A DNA stretch of 64,000 nt, from contig CM062297.1 of NCBI GenBank assembly GCA_031216915.1, positions 532,726,971 to 532,790,970 of the forward strand. Reading direction: 5' to 3'. The position numbers were made by a program, and so were the translations under genes. Under the pieces are notes generated by a model. The model was not told the DNA's origin, did not search any database, and saw only the letters and a program-made list of their open reading frames with translations. This document shows positions 33,571 to 43,772 of the stretch, one piece after another (the first letter of the stretch is position 1; every line of letters begins with the position of its first letter). This DNA is from Pictodentalium vernedei. Lineage: Eukaryota > Mollusca > Scaphopoda > Dentaliida > Dentaliidae.

Positions 33571-34110
33571 GTGATCACAGTTAAGCTGTTGATCAGCCTG
33601 TTATATCACCTTCCTAGGGTGATAGTGAGTTTGTAGCGGGAGGGTAACAGGTTTAGACGCTAAACCACACCCGAGGGTGTTTCTGTTATGCCCTTCGCTG
33701 GTTTCGACCATATTTAGGTTAATTTGAGTTAATTTAGGATCACGATTAAGCACTGCAAATCCCACCCCCGGCCGGGGAGGCCTGGCCCACACAAAGCGCT
33801 CTCGCCTGGTATCTCGAGCGTCCTGTGTGGGCCGGGCCCCTCTCCCGCCGGAAATGAGATCTACAGTATCCAATCGTGATTTAAGTTTAGTTGAGTCGGT
33901 GAAGGCAGCCCTTTCTGGTAGAAGGCCACAGTTAAGCTGTTTTTCTGCCTGTTTATTCACCTTCTCGTTCCCTATTTATTTACTTTTTAACAATTTTTAA
34001 TCCTGATGTAATTTTACTTGAGTAGGTGAAGGCAGCCCTTTCTGGTAGAAGGCCACAGTTAAGCTGTTTTTCTGTCTGTTGGTTCACCTTGTCATTCCCT
34101 AGTTTTAATT
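33571..34110 (-). repeat. LINE 3' UTR with repeated modules
   Basis: GGTGAAGGCAGCCCTTTCTG with following CACAGTTAAGCTGTTTTTCT occurs at about 33898 and again at 34025 (period about 127), and a shorter copy (CACAGTTAAGCTGTTGATCA) at 33578. Each contains the palindrome ACAGTTAAGCTGT. Between them a GC-rich hairpin (33763-33851; GCCTGGCCCACACA pairing with TGTGTGGGCCGGGC). Repeated structured 3' ends could be the RT recognition signal of this LINE. Confidence 0.6.
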
Positions 34111-34119
34111 CGAGCGGTC

Positions 34120-34407
34120 TTAGTTTTGGTTGCAATTTTGGGGCTTTTGTCGGCTTTCGCAAATTGTTCCAAGTTCGGAGATTAATCCGCTGTCGGCTAA
34201 CCGGTCATGATTTTTCGCGGCCAGGGTGGCTAGGCGGTCTTTAATGGTGGGGATATCGGCCCTGTCGTGGAGTGTTTTGATGGATGTGTCCCATGGGGCG
34301 CAGAGGGCAACTCTAAGCGCGTGATTTTGGACCCTCTGGAGTTTTACCATATTAGTTTGGTTGAGGTCAGTTAGTATGATTGCACCGTATTCGAGTACTG
34401 GGCGCAC
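34120..34407 (-). pseudogene. LINE ORF2 C-terminal part
   Basis: MRPVLEYGAIILTDLN, VKLQRVQNHALRVALCAPWD and LHDRADIPTIKDRLATLA form the post-RT domain standard in Jockey-type elements. It is one frame off the RT, so a frameshift lies between 34449 and 34407. Confidence 0.85.
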
Positions 34408-34448
34408 AAAGGATTTGTATAGTTTGAGTAGGGTGGACTGGTTGGCCC

Positions 34449-35342
34449 CTATGAAGTTCCCTTGAGCATTTTCAGTAAGTTAATTCGTTTGGTAGCTTTT
34501 TTCGCCATATCGTCGGTGTGTTTGTTAAAGGACAATTTTTGATCAATGGTGATGCCCAGGAATTTCGCCTCTTTGCATTCTGGGAGGGTGTTATCCATAA
34601 GTTTTAGGTCAAAATCACGTTTATTTTTCTTGCGAGTAAAGGTGATTCGTTGGGTTTTATTGGCGTTTAGCTTAATTCTCCATTTGGCACGCAATTGTTC
34701 TAGGTCATCGAGAGCGCGTTGCAGGGGTTTTTGGAGCAGATTGGCCGTATTGTTAGAGTCCCTGAGGCCCTTGTCCTCCGCGAATTGGGAGACTTGAACA
34801 CGATCCTCAGAGAAGTTAAGGTCATTTACGTAGAAGATGTAAAGGAGGGCGCTTAGGACGGAACCTTGGGGGGTGCCTGCTTCAAGGGGGACACTGTCAG
34901 ACATTTCATTGTTCACTCTGACTTTATTTTCGCGATCATTTAAGAAAGAGGATAGTAATCTGAGCAATTTCTTGGGGAGTCTCATTTTTGATAATTTGTA
35001 GCGCATTCCATTGTGCCAAACGGAGTCAAATGCTTTTAACAGGACTGCCGCGCCTATTTGCTGATTGTTGATAGCGGTTTTCATTTGGGTGACTAGTCGG
35101 TAGACATGTTCGATGCCTTCTTTACGGTTTCTATAGGCTCTTTGCCATTTATTGAAAAAATCGTTGTCTTCAAGGTGCCCCCTGAACCGATTGGTAAGGA
35201 TTCGTTCGAATGCCTTACCAATGCAGCTGAGTAGGCTGATTGGGCGGTAGCTGGCTGGATCGGAGGGGTCCTTGTCCGGTTTTGGTATCATGACACCAAT
35301 GGTTTTTTCCAACATTTGGGAAAGTAGCCATGGGTGAGGCAT
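34449..35342 (-). pseudogene. LINE ORF2 reverse transcriptase
   Basis: About 297 codons open. Blocks: MIPKPDKDPSDPASYRPISL, LSCIGKAFERIL, AVLLKAFDSVWHNGM, AGTPQGSVLSALLYIFYVND and QVSQFAEDKGLRD. The catalytic box is FAED where FADD is expected, so the second Asp is changed to Glu; the block-3 text AVLLKAFDSVWH has lost a conserved D just before it. These changes and the frame break at about 34440 make it dead. It corresponds to the RT that copies the RNA at the nicked target. Confidence 0.88.
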
Positions 35343-36275
35343 GCGTTGAACAGTTTCTTTAGTTTTTCGATTAGGGAGAATGGACTTTGTTTTAGAATTT
35401 TGTAGCTTACTTCGTCTTCGCCGGGTGAGGAGGAATTTATTTTTTTATGACGTTGATGATTTCCTCATTAGTAATGGGGGTGACGAGGTCATCGTCATCC
35501 CCGTCTTCTGGCTCGTTATCGAATTTGGGGTCACGGAAGATATCAGGGTGTTCATTGATGTAGTCATCAATGGCGTTTATGGCGGCGTCATCGTTGCCCG
35601 CGCCTTGATGCGGGCGATGCGTTTTTCTTAGGATGTCGGCAAAGGTGTCGGCCTTGTCTTTGTCGGTGCGCGTGAAGGAACCGTCTTCCTTCTTAAGAGG
35701 TTTGCCTGCGACTTTGCGGCTTTTGTTTTTTTTTTGCCCAGTTAGGGTTTTGAAGGAGTCCCAGAATTTGTTGGCATCCTGGACTCCGTTTAGATCGGCT
35801 GTTGCCTTTTCCCAGTTTGTTTGTTTTTCAGCTTGGAGGGCTTTCTTGACCTTCCCATGAAGGCGGTTGTATGTTTTTTTAGGTCAGCTTTCTTACCGGG
35901 GTCAGTTTCGGTTTTAAGAGCGCGAACAGCTTTCCGTTTAGTTTTGATTAGTGAGAGTGTGTCGCCCGAGATAGTATTTCTCCAGGGGCGTACTTCTTCT
36001 TTTGGGCATATTTCGTTTAGGGTTGAGTTAATGATTTTCTCTATGCCCTCGCATTGGGTTTCGAGTTCCGATGCATTGGATGGGGGTGTTTGTGAGTTTG
36101 ACATCGATGATGTCACGATAGAGGTTCCAATTAATTTTTCTAAAATTTCTGCGGAGAGTGGGGGGGGGGGGGGGGTACCTGAGTGGGCCATTTCCTAGCT
36201 GCAGTGAGGCATGGACCAGGAGGTGATCGCTGCCTAAGTCGTCATCGCCGACCCAGTGGTCATCGATGTGATTTA

Positions 36276-36851
36276 TCAGAGAGTCACTATAATAATTAGA
36301 TCGAGGATCTCGGATGAGAATAATGGGTTATTACTGATATAAGTTGCAGAGCTGTCATTCACAACCACATGAAGGTTATGCTTTTTAGTGATTTCAAGGA
36401 GGGCTTCACCGTTAGGGGTGGTTTTGTTACAGCCAAAGTACAAGTGTTTGGCATTGAAGTCGCCGAGGAAAATGCAGTGTTTGTATTTCCTCGTAAAGAA
36501 TTCAAAGACAGTGTCAGAAACAATTTTGCTTGGGTCGTTATAATAACAAACAATCGCGATGTTTTTGTTGTCGACAGTGATTTCAGTTGCAATCACCTCT
36601 GCATCGAGGTGATTGGTTTTTATTGTTTTAGTTTTGATGTTTTGCTTTATTAGAAGAGCGACGCCACCACCTTTGGTGGTTTGTCGGTCTCTTCTAATAG
36701 TGCTGAACCCGCTAACTGAAACATTTTTGCTGGGTTGAAGCCAACTTTCGCAGATGCAGATAATGTCTGTATCCTCGAAGTATCGGCTCATTTGAAGTTT
36801 TTTGTTATTAACGCTTCTAGCGTTCCACACGGCTATTTGTAGCTTATTCAT
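36276..36851 (-). pseudogene. LINE ORF2 endonuclease
   Basis: MNKLQIAVWNARSVNNKK, DIICICESWL, GGGVALLIK, VCYYNDPSK, IFLGDFNAKH and YISNNPLFSSEILDLIII are the successive blocks of the apurinic-type endonuclease: N at the start, E in ESWL, GDFN, and the SEILDL block in place of the usual terminal S-x-LDL. The frame stops at 36276, before the SDH block; a C/G run at 36160-36175 lies just downstream and explains the frame loss there. Confidence 0.85.
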
Positions 36852-36904
36852 GACGGGGGTTGGGAGTTAGTAGCGGTGCTTTAGATATATGTTAGACAGG
36901 TGCT

Positions 36905-37706
36905 TTAGTCTGAGCTGATAGCGGCTTTGATTAGTGATTCCGAAATATGCGTCTTGAAAAGTCGGGACGCCGATCGGCTGGCATCCTGGCAGATGTCGGA
37001 CAGATTGGTTTTAGCGTGTTTGCTTAATACTGAGTAAAGGGATCCGGCGATAAGGGAGCAGACGGTATGGTGAGATGACGCATTGTCGGGCTTGATGAGA
37101 TTTAGGCTTTTCAGCTTGATGGCGGTTTTAACTTTTTTAAAATGGGGACACCCCCGGTAGCTGCTGGGATGACTTCCTTTACAGTTGGGGCAAGAGGGGG
37201 ATTTTAACCTGCATGACTTGGTGAGATGTGATTCTCCGCAATTCATGCAGGTTAGATTCCCTCTGCATTTGTTGGCGATATGCCCGAACTTATGGGCGTT
37301 GGTGAGGTATTGTATTCCTCCCCGTCGTGCCACCTGCCATTGATGTGGATCCCATCTTTGATTATTTTTACTTTAGTTTCTTTGTTGGGGCAGGTGACTT
37401 TTATTTTCCACGTGACCTTTCCCGTGGCTTTGGAGTGGAATCTCTCCCACTTGCAATTATTCAGGCTAAGGTTTATGGCTCCACTGGGTGTGTCGGTTTG
37501 AACCCTAGTTAGTACCGCAGTGAGGTTGGGGGTGGGGGGGGGTTGTTACCCCTGCCCTCCCTAATGCCGTTGGTTTTGTTTTTATTATTATTATTATTAT
37601 TATTGGGGAGACTGCCTGGATTTTGGCTGCTAGCTTGATTTTGGCTGTTGGGTGTCACGTTTTTACCCTTCTTTCTAGAGACGACAGTTGACCAGGGTGT
37701 CTCCAT
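36905..37706 (-). pseudogene. LINE ORF1, RNA-binding and zinc-knuckle part
   Basis: From 37706 an Asn-run-containing segment (PWSTVVSRKKGK) is followed, after frame change, by 37333 to 36905: KFGHIANKC, CMNCGESHLTKSC and CPNCKGSHPSSYRGCPHF, a row of CCHC knuckles as in Jockey-type ORF1/Gag proteins, which coat the element RNA. The first knuckle lacks its first Cys (HKFGHIANKC). After the knuckles the sequence continues KKVKTAIKLKSLNLI. An AAT microsatellite (37582-37602) encodes the Asn run. Confidence 0.8.
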
Positions 37707-38090
37707 AAGTGGATGAGGCCCTGGCAGATTTGTTTGGGGCTCATCATTGGTTTCTGGATGAGAGAGTGGTTTGGGTGAGGGGGTGGGGGAGGACAGTTCC
37801 TCACTGCCTTGACCTGCCGGTCAACGGTGTGATGAAAGCCCTGACTATCCACCACCTCCACCAACTCACTCTCAAGATCTAGGATTTCTTTCTTTTGCTG
37901 TTATTTCGAGACGGGGTCGCTGTTGTGCTAGGTATACTGTCCAACGGTGTGGCAAGCATAGTTTCTAGGTTTTTGTCCGGGCAGATGGTATCCAGTGCGC
38001 AAGGATTTGCTATATCTTTGGGAGTTTCCTTAGTGGGGCATGTGTCCCCCCGACCAGCTGATGGCTTCTCAGGGACAGGTCCCTCAGAGG

Positions 38091-38606
38091 CTACACCTGG
38101 AGTTCGGTGGGAAGAATCTCTCTAATAAAGGAATTATCTAAGTTGTCCAGATTGTCCAGATTGTCCAAATCGTCCAAGGCATCTGATTCCGTGTGGACCT
38201 CTGCAATGGCAATGACCTTGATTGGGCTACAAGGAGGTGACCCAGCCGAAGCCGCAGTGGCTGCTGGGACATCTGTTGATGCAACACTACTGTCCAGAGA
38301 GATTTGCGGAGTCTGTTGTCTCTGCAAGCCCAGCTGGGCTGAAAGGTTATTGATTTGGTTTGTCATAATGACAAACCTCTCATGAGCAGCTATTCTTTCT
38401 TCTGCCATCACTCTTGTGAGTCTATCTATGGTATTTTCCTGCTGAGCATGTTTTCGCTCCATCTCAGCATACCTCAGACGCCATTCCCCCCTCTCCCTTA
38501 TTCTATCCTCCCTATCTTGGGCTCTTTCCTCCATAAGTTTCTGAATTGTGTCATTTTGGGACCCCTCTGGCCCTTCAGTACTGGTATTGTGACTTACCTT
38601 GTGCAA
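38091..38606 (-). pseudogene. LINE ORF1 N-terminal part (coiled coil)
   Basis: An open frame of 171 codons. Residues about 20-100 are charged and coiled-coil-like (MEERAQDREDRIRERGEWR, ERKHAQQENTIDRLTRVM), followed by a Ser/Ala-rich part and a DNLDNLDNLDN repeat near the end. Its position ahead of the zinc-knuckle part suggests an ORF1 oligomerisation domain. The CT-rich tract at 38635-38740 lies just upstream. The frame ends in a stop before the next ORF1 segment, which is in another frame. Confidence 0.5.
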
Positions 38607-38639
38607 TCCTGCCGCCGACTCTCTGCGGGGTGCTCTCTC

Positions 38640-39310
38640 TCTCTCTCTCCTTCTCTTTCTCCTTTCTTTGTTTCCTCTCCTTCTCTCTCTCTCTTTTCTT
38701 CTCTGGTCTCTTCTTTCTTTCTCTCAATAGAACTAAAGCTGGATGGTTTAATGATGCTGTTACTAGCCATGGTTTTGAATTTAATTAAGTTAAGTTTCTT
38801 TGAGGAGTCTTAAGAATTGAAATCAGACAAAGGTGCAAATGTGTTATTAAGTTACTCTTTATCTGAGATATGATAAAAATCACTTTCTCAAGACCTCGTC
38901 TGATTAAAATACTATTAACTGATCTCAGTGAAGGACTGATCTCTGAATGATGAATCGACGCACGAGCCGAAGAGAAGAGCGAAATTAACCTACCACGCTA
39001 CAAGATAATAGATCAATCTTCGTATACCACGTAACTGTTTAACCTTGTTGGCCGGAAATGTGCTATAGATAAAAAAGTACCCTCAAAATGGAGCTTTATT
39101 CCACAATTGCTGTGTGTATTCAACGTTATACGATACAATAGAGTAATTGAAAATGTGTTTGGAAACTACGTATGGAATCCGGCTTACAATATGAAAGGAA
39201 GTATCTGATTGGTCGCTATGCTTCAATGGGTATTCCCGTTGATGACACAGGGATTCGCGCGAGTCAAGGGTATGCTACTTTGAGCCAATGAAATCCTTCT
39301 TCACGAAATA
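38640..39310. other. CT-rich tract and unrecognised sequence
   Basis: 38635-38740 is a CT-rich low-complexity tract. The rest to 39310 shows no recognised coding or repeat family. It may be the 5' UTR of the LINE or unrelated sequence. Confidence 0.4.
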
Positions 39311-39316
39311 ACAGTG

Positions 39317-39325
39317 TATAAATAG
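39317..39325 (+). promoter_or_regulatory. Candidate TATA box
   Basis: TATAAATAG lies 27 bases before the start of the right 360-bp copy (39352), which fits the usual spacing of a TATA box to a transcription start near 39346-39352 on the plus strand. No other promoter element is recognised. The left copy has no matching box at its equivalent position. Confidence 0.35.
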
Positions 39326-39351
39326 AGCGTCGAAGATATTTTTTTCTTTCC

Positions 39352-39711
39352 GTCCAACCAAACAGAGACAGCCTGAGGCAGATTATACTTGCCAGTGATG
39401 GCCATCACTCAAAATCATCCCCGCAAGTGGCAGACTATACTTGCCTGAAAACCTTGAACCACTGCACCCTAGGGGAGAGGTAGTACCTTTGTGAGAGGAC
39501 CCAACCTCCCACACTGGTCCTCACCCGAGGGTTCAACCGAGATATGTCAACGAAGGCATCACGACGCAACCGGAGACACCTGCCGAGTACCTGAACCTTT
39601 TCCACCCTCAACACGCCTAGACATGTGAAAACTAACCATAGACAGTCACCGAGGGTCGAAAGGGGCTTGTTCCCCAAAACCGTCCCTGCGCGCCTTCGGC
39701 GCGTGAAACCA
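39352..39711 (-). repeat. 360-bp structured sequence, right inverted copy
   Basis: Inverted partner of 32838-33198. Read on the plus strand it holds the repeated word GGCAGAYTATACTTGCC at two places, the palindrome AGTGATGGCCATCACT, a hairpin around GTGAGAGGACC and GGTCCTCAC, a GGGG/CCCC hairpin, and a closing GCGCGCCTTCGGCGCG hairpin with a CTTCGG tip. The homology between copies ends at 39352, so only this unit was duplicated. It might be the LINE 5' end or a separate structured-RNA repeat. Confidence 0.85.
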
Positions 39712-39794
39712 CGGTTCGTCCGCTAGGTATTTCATTTTTTTTTCTTTCAAAATCTAAGCTTTGTTCGCTTAATTTCTGTTTAATCGTGGTATAA

Positions 39795-39922
39795 AGAACA
39801 CAATTCGGGTAGAGTACGGAGGACAGGAATTAAGGCCGTTGTTGAAGTTTTTCAAATACAGGAAAAACTCCCAACAACGGCCGTTGATTCCTGTCCCCTG
39901 CACTCTACGTGAGCTGTGTTCT
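39795..39922. repeat. Long palindrome
   Basis: Arms of about 58 bases (AGAACACA, TAGAGT, GGACAGGAAT, GGCCGTTGTTG at left; complements at right) with a 10-base loop near 39853-39862. Small mismatches. Foldback type. Confidence 0.8.
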
Positions 39923-39924
39923 GT

Positions 39925-40690
39925 CAGTTCTCACGATACTGAAATTTAGTATTTTCCAACAAGTAAAATCCTCCATGTTTATTCAGTTTAAAGTCCGGAC
40001 GCAACAGTCTCATTGAGAGGAGAGACATAAGACCCATTCACATTCTTCTGTTCCACATACATGTCTGTCTTTTTCAGATGAATCACATCTGGTATCGAAA
40101 CATCGAGACAAAATTGGATATCAGAAGAAGCGAACTCGTGTCGTTCATTTGTACCAACAGACGTGAAACTGTCTGTCTATCTGTCTGAGGGGGCTATGTA
40201 TTTCGATATTTTTGAAGGTATGAAGTTTAAATTGTGCATCGCGTACCGGGTAATTTTGTCTTAAAAGTAATATTCGAACGTCGCTGATTACGCCTTTCTG
40301 GGGGTTCAGTACCTCTTGGAGAACTTTATTCTCCGTGTATTTCCGTTTCTATGGATATTCACCTGGTCAGCTATTTTAAATCTCTTCCGTTTACACCCCC
40401 TCTCGATAACATGAAAATACCGTCACACTTTGCACGCTGTTGTGTACTTCCTACCGACAGCACGTGGGCATACATCGGATGTTACAATTGAGTTCTGACC
40501 CTTTTTTAAGTTGGCCTCTTTACACACAAGCTTTCATTTATCAACTGCCCTATCACGTGCAATTCTGTGTTTTGCGGCTTGTTCTCTATCAACCCGTTCT
40601 TTTACAGCTTCGGGTCATTTCTATTTTCAGCTTCAGTGAGTGAACTTGTATATCGTTTCCCGGCTGATGAAATCATGTTACGTGGCAGAC
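39925..40690. other. Unrecognised stretch
   Basis: No supported gene or repeat family. Confidence 0.35.
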
Positions 40691-40693
40691 GGG

Positions 40694-40911
40694 TAACTAT
40701 TTAGCTAACGAAATGGCCAAACCGGGTAGTGCCATTCATAAAAATTGTAATTCATTTTCTTTTCAATTTTGTCTATAAAAATAGCTTATGACCTCTTTAT
40801 TGGGACGAGCTCATTCCAAAGAAGGGGCCATAAGTTGCGTTCTTCAAAGAAAAAAAAATGAAAACTGTTTTTCGAGTATTTTTTTTTTTTTTTTGCAAGT
40901 GCCGTCTACGA
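40694..40911 (+). mobile_element. Decayed subfamily A MITE
   Basis: TTTAGCTAACGAAATGGCCA, then AATAGCTTATGACCTC, GGGACGAGCTCATTCC and GGCCATAAG recall the subfamily A core, and TTTTGCAAGTGCCGTCTACG the reverse of its side. The right part runs into the family D MITE that starts about 40912. Confidence 0.55.
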
Positions 40912-41499
40912 TTCGAACTCTAGTGGTATCTTCCATGTCAGCTCCATGTCAGTTCAATGGCAGGGATCGCGGTGGCTCAGTGGTGGTAGACTGTTGGACT
41001 TCAATCCAAGAGGTCTCGAGTTCGATCCCCGCCGTCGACCTGCGTTGTGTCCTTGGGAAAGGCACTTTATCCCGGATGCCTACATGGGGGCACGATGACG
41101 CCGTGTACTAAGGCGTACTGCACGTCGATGGTGCACATGTCTTCAACTGCTGTAACCCTGCTTGAGCGGAGCTTGGACAGAGTTAGAGTGTTGAGGAGCT
41201 GATTGTTGCTCGTCGAATCTCGGTGGTTCTCTCCGGGTACTCCGGCTTCCTCCACCCATAAAACTGTCACGGTCATGATTAGCAATTGTTCATAAGTATG
41301 TGACTTTAAACACCAATAAATAAATAAATAGTTCAATGACAGCAATTAGAAGAGTCCATATTCATTATTTGGGGTAGACCACGTTGAAAATATTGATTGG
41401 TCAACCTCACACATTTACTGAACAGCCATCCTATATAATGACGTTATAACGTTATCGTGTTCCTGACCGGAAGGCGGCCGCTCGGGTTCAAAGGATTAA
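40912..41499 (+). mobile_element. TTAA MITE, family D, split by a SINE
   Basis: GAACTCTAGTGGTATCTTCC parallels the start of the copy at 10819. After the SINE it resumes with CAATTAGAAGAGTCCATATT, ATTATTTGGGGTAGACC, CACGTTGAAAATATTGATTG and ends GGGTTCAAAGGATTAA (TTAA at 41496-41499). The hairpin arm ACGTGCAGCC is missing from this copy, which suggests the left half of the palindrome was lost. Confidence 0.7.
40964..41329 (+). mobile_element. tRNA-headed SINE with 13-bp target duplication
   Basis: Head: GGTGGCTCAGTGGTGGTAGA (A-box) and GAGTTCGATCC (B-box). Body: TCCTTGGGAAAGGCACTT, GGTTCTCTCCGGGTACTCC. Tail of AAATA units. AGTTCAATGGCAG (40951-40963) and AGTTCAATGACAG (41330-41342) form the target duplication with one difference. 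It sits in the family D MITE. Confidence 0.92.
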
Positions 41500-41611
41500 T
41501 TAATGACACTCCACAAATGACCTTAGCCAGTCTGATAATGACATGAACATACATGTACTCATATACAACCATTTGAGTCCACTGAATGAAGAGTCAGATC
41601 AGTGAACAGGG

Positions 41612-41842
41612 AACAATACTATAAATCTTTGCAATTGTATTTTCTTGAATTGTATTTTGCACCTATTAATATAACTGACTAAAATGAATCATTAGCATTT
41701 TAAAAGATATGGCAACAATGTCAACTGGCAAATTGCCATATCTTTGAAAATGCTAATGGTTCATTTCAACCCATTTAAAATCATAACTAGAACATACAAT
41801 TTTAGAAAATACAATTGTAAAAGTTTTATAGTACTGCGCCCT
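41612..41842. mobile_element. MITE, GGCCA family, GCCAACTGGC core
   Basis: Ends ACAATACTATAAATC and GTAAAAGTTTTATAGTA; inside CAATTGTATTTTC and GAAAATACAATTG in mirrored position. Core GCATTTTAAAAGATATGGC, loop, GCCATATCTTTGAAAATGC. Same family as 28155-28386 and 14745-14940. Confidence 0.75.
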
Positions 41843-42263
41843 CTGGTTTCCGAATATGAGGACACCATTCTCTTCCACGTGTGTTCCTGATAATCCAGAA
41901 TGGTAAGGTAACATATTGCAATGTGATCACAAAAGTAGCATCGTTCTAGATCTGATCGCGATCAGGTCGCGGCACACTTTTATCAGTGGGTCGAGATATT
42001 ATAAAAATACTGCACAGTCAAGACGGAATCAAAATAGCATCTGAAATTCATTGTTTTCTCGTTTCTTTGTCGATAAATGAGATTCTAAATGCTGTGATCG
42101 AAATCATCTTACCGCCTTTGTAATCATAGTATTGTACAATAGCATCCACCTCGAAACGAGCTTATCTATTTGGTATGTGTTGTTAGTAGGGGCGTAGACA
42201 CTATAAATGGGGAGTGTGGGGGACAAATTATATCCCCCTCGCTTCATTTCATATCGTACTGTT

Positions 42264-42919
42264 TTAATCCTTTACCCAACGTAACGACCAAGACCGGCTA
42301 TTCACAAAAATCACCATTCCTGTTTCATTTTTTTTATTAGGGTTTAACGACACATTAACAACCAGGGTCATATCATGTCGGTGACAGTTTTTACGGGTGG
42401 ACGAAGCGGGAGTACCCGGAGAGAACCACCGAGCAACGTCGAGCAGGTGTCAGCTCTCCAACATCGTAACTCTGAACTCTGCACCGCGGCACAGGCAGTG
42501 TTAGATTGGTTGAAGACATGCGCATCTTCGACGTGCAGTACGCCTTAGTACACAGCGTCATCGTGCTCCCATGTAGGCAATCGGGGTTAAGTGCCTTGCC
42601 CAAGGACACAACGCGGGAGCGCGAATCAGTCGCTGAAATGGTCACCCATCCAACTACTAACCGCGCTCGTCGTTGCTTAACTTCGGTGATCTGACGAGAA
42701 CCGGTTACCGCGACGCCACCGCGCCCCCTCATGTTTCATTACTTTTTCATTGTTTTAAACAAGAACATAGATTATGAAACTCATTGGAACGAGTTCAACG
42801 AGCTCGTTCCAATGAGGGCTATAAGCTATGTTTTTGACGCAAAAAATAAAAAAAAATATAGTAATTCAAGAATTTTGTTTGTAAGTGTCGTCTGCTTTTC
42901 GTATTAGGGAAAGGGTTAA
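42264..42919 (-). mobile_element. Decayed subfamily A MITE carrying a SINE
   Basis: TTAA at 42264-42267 and 42916-42919. TCCTTTACCCAACGTAACG is the left end, TTAGGGAAAGGGTTAA the right. The core hairpin (AACATAGATTATGA, GGAACGAGTTCAACGAGCTC and complement) lies at about 42761-42835, after the SINE inserted at 42330-42731. Reverse orientation. Confidence 0.8.
42330..42731 (-). mobile_element. 5S rRNA-headed SINE
   Basis: On the minus strand a 5S rRNA-derived segment (42705 to 42639) carries AGATCACCGAAGTTAAGCAA, CGCGGTTAGTA and TTGGATGGGTGACC, the internal control and stem region of 5S rRNA. It is followed by a body with GTGTCCTTGGGCAAGGCACT and GGTTCTCTCCGGGTACTCC as in the tRNA-headed SINEs. 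TGTTTCATT flanks both sides (42321-42329, 42732-42740). It is not a functional 5S gene, since only part is kept. Confidence 0.88.
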
Positions 42920-43065
42920 GGGTATGTATCCCCCATGGTAAACGTCCAGGGAGAAAAACAAAAGTTCTTGCCAATTGGAGAACCCTAAGTACTTTTTGAA
43001 GGCTGAAGTACCCAGAAAGTGAAGGAATAACTAAAGCGAAATGACACACAAAATACAAGGATAAG
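42920..43065. other. Unrecognised short stretch
   Basis: No supported feature between the two MITEs. Confidence 0.3.
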
Positions 43066-43069
43066 CCCT

Positions 43070-43450
43070 AAAAAAAGTTGAAAATCTGTTTCTCAAGCCC
43101 TCACGCATGGTCCTTTTTATTACCAATGCAAACTTAAAAAATTATAAATTAAAGAGTTTACAGTATGTCCGATAATTTACCCAAGTTACTAAAATTGATA
43201 AATTTGTCCCTTGAATGCAACAAGGCTAAAGCATTGCAAAGCCTTCTTGCATTCAAGGGACGAAATGTACCACCACCAATGCTATTCTGTAGATTATGAG
43301 GCCTAAAACATAAAAAACAAGCATATGAATTACAAAACTAAAAAAATAAAATAAAAAACCGGCCGCCCACATGCAATTTTACAGTAAAAAATGGCATGAG
43401 AAACAGAAGATCTACTTTGTGGGGCCTAAGAAAACAGTTTTAGGTATTTG
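43070..43450 (-). mobile_element. TTAA MITE, family C, reverse copy
   Basis: CCCTTGAATGCAA, AAGGCTAAAGCATTGCAAAG, CTTGCATTCAAGGGA is the family C hairpin. Left and right contexts (CATAAAAAACAAG; AATTTGTCCC; TTACCCAAGTTAC) match 28754-29251 read in reverse. The ends are decayed and no TTAA was seen. Confidence 0.65.
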
Positions 43451-43772
43451 GGAATGAATGTAAATAAGGTTGACAATATTCAGAAACAGTGGGAGAGTGC
43501 CCCTCGGGATTCCCATTGATACGCCACTGGTTGTGAGATTGAGCAATAATTTACTAATCCCGTATTTATTGTGTTGTCTGCTTGATGTCGAGTTTTTTTT
43601 TCTGGACGAAAAATATGGATGGCGCGTTGAAAGGGTTGAGTATTCCTTGGAAGATATAACACTATAACGTAAACAGTGTTTGAAAAGGTGTTTTATTTTC
43701 TCCGAACCCGGGCTCAGCTCTGATCTGCATAATTAGCGCAAGTTTGATCAGCAGGCGTAGATAAAAAACAAA

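Larger units (their letters stand above)
33551..38640 (-). mobile_element. Jockey-like non-LTR retrotransposon, broken
   Basis: Minus-strand element with two ORFs: a Gag-like ORF1 (coiled coil then zinc knuckles, 38606 to 36905) and ORF2 (endonuclease 36851 to 36276, linker, RT 35342 to 34449, tail 34407 to 34120). A 3' untranslated region with repeated modules follows (34110 to about 33551). Gag-like ORF1 with CCHC knuckles and EN-RT ORF2 is the Jockey-clade plan. Most ORF2 pieces share one frame, so few mutations separate it from an intact state, but key residues are changed. The exact 5' end is unclear and may extend to 39711. Confidence 0.85.

Noticed and set aside
35380..36653. Plus-strand frames across the Jockey-like LINE
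   Set aside because: Antisense shadows of the minus-strand LINE ORF2.
39352..39711. U1 snRNA (from the ATACTTGCCTG word)
   Set aside because: Only about ten bases resemble the U1 5' end; the remaining sequence does not align, and the word is present in a slightly different form a second time.
42639..42705. A functional 5S rRNA gene
   Set aside because: Only about half of a 5S sequence is present and it lies at the head of a SINE.
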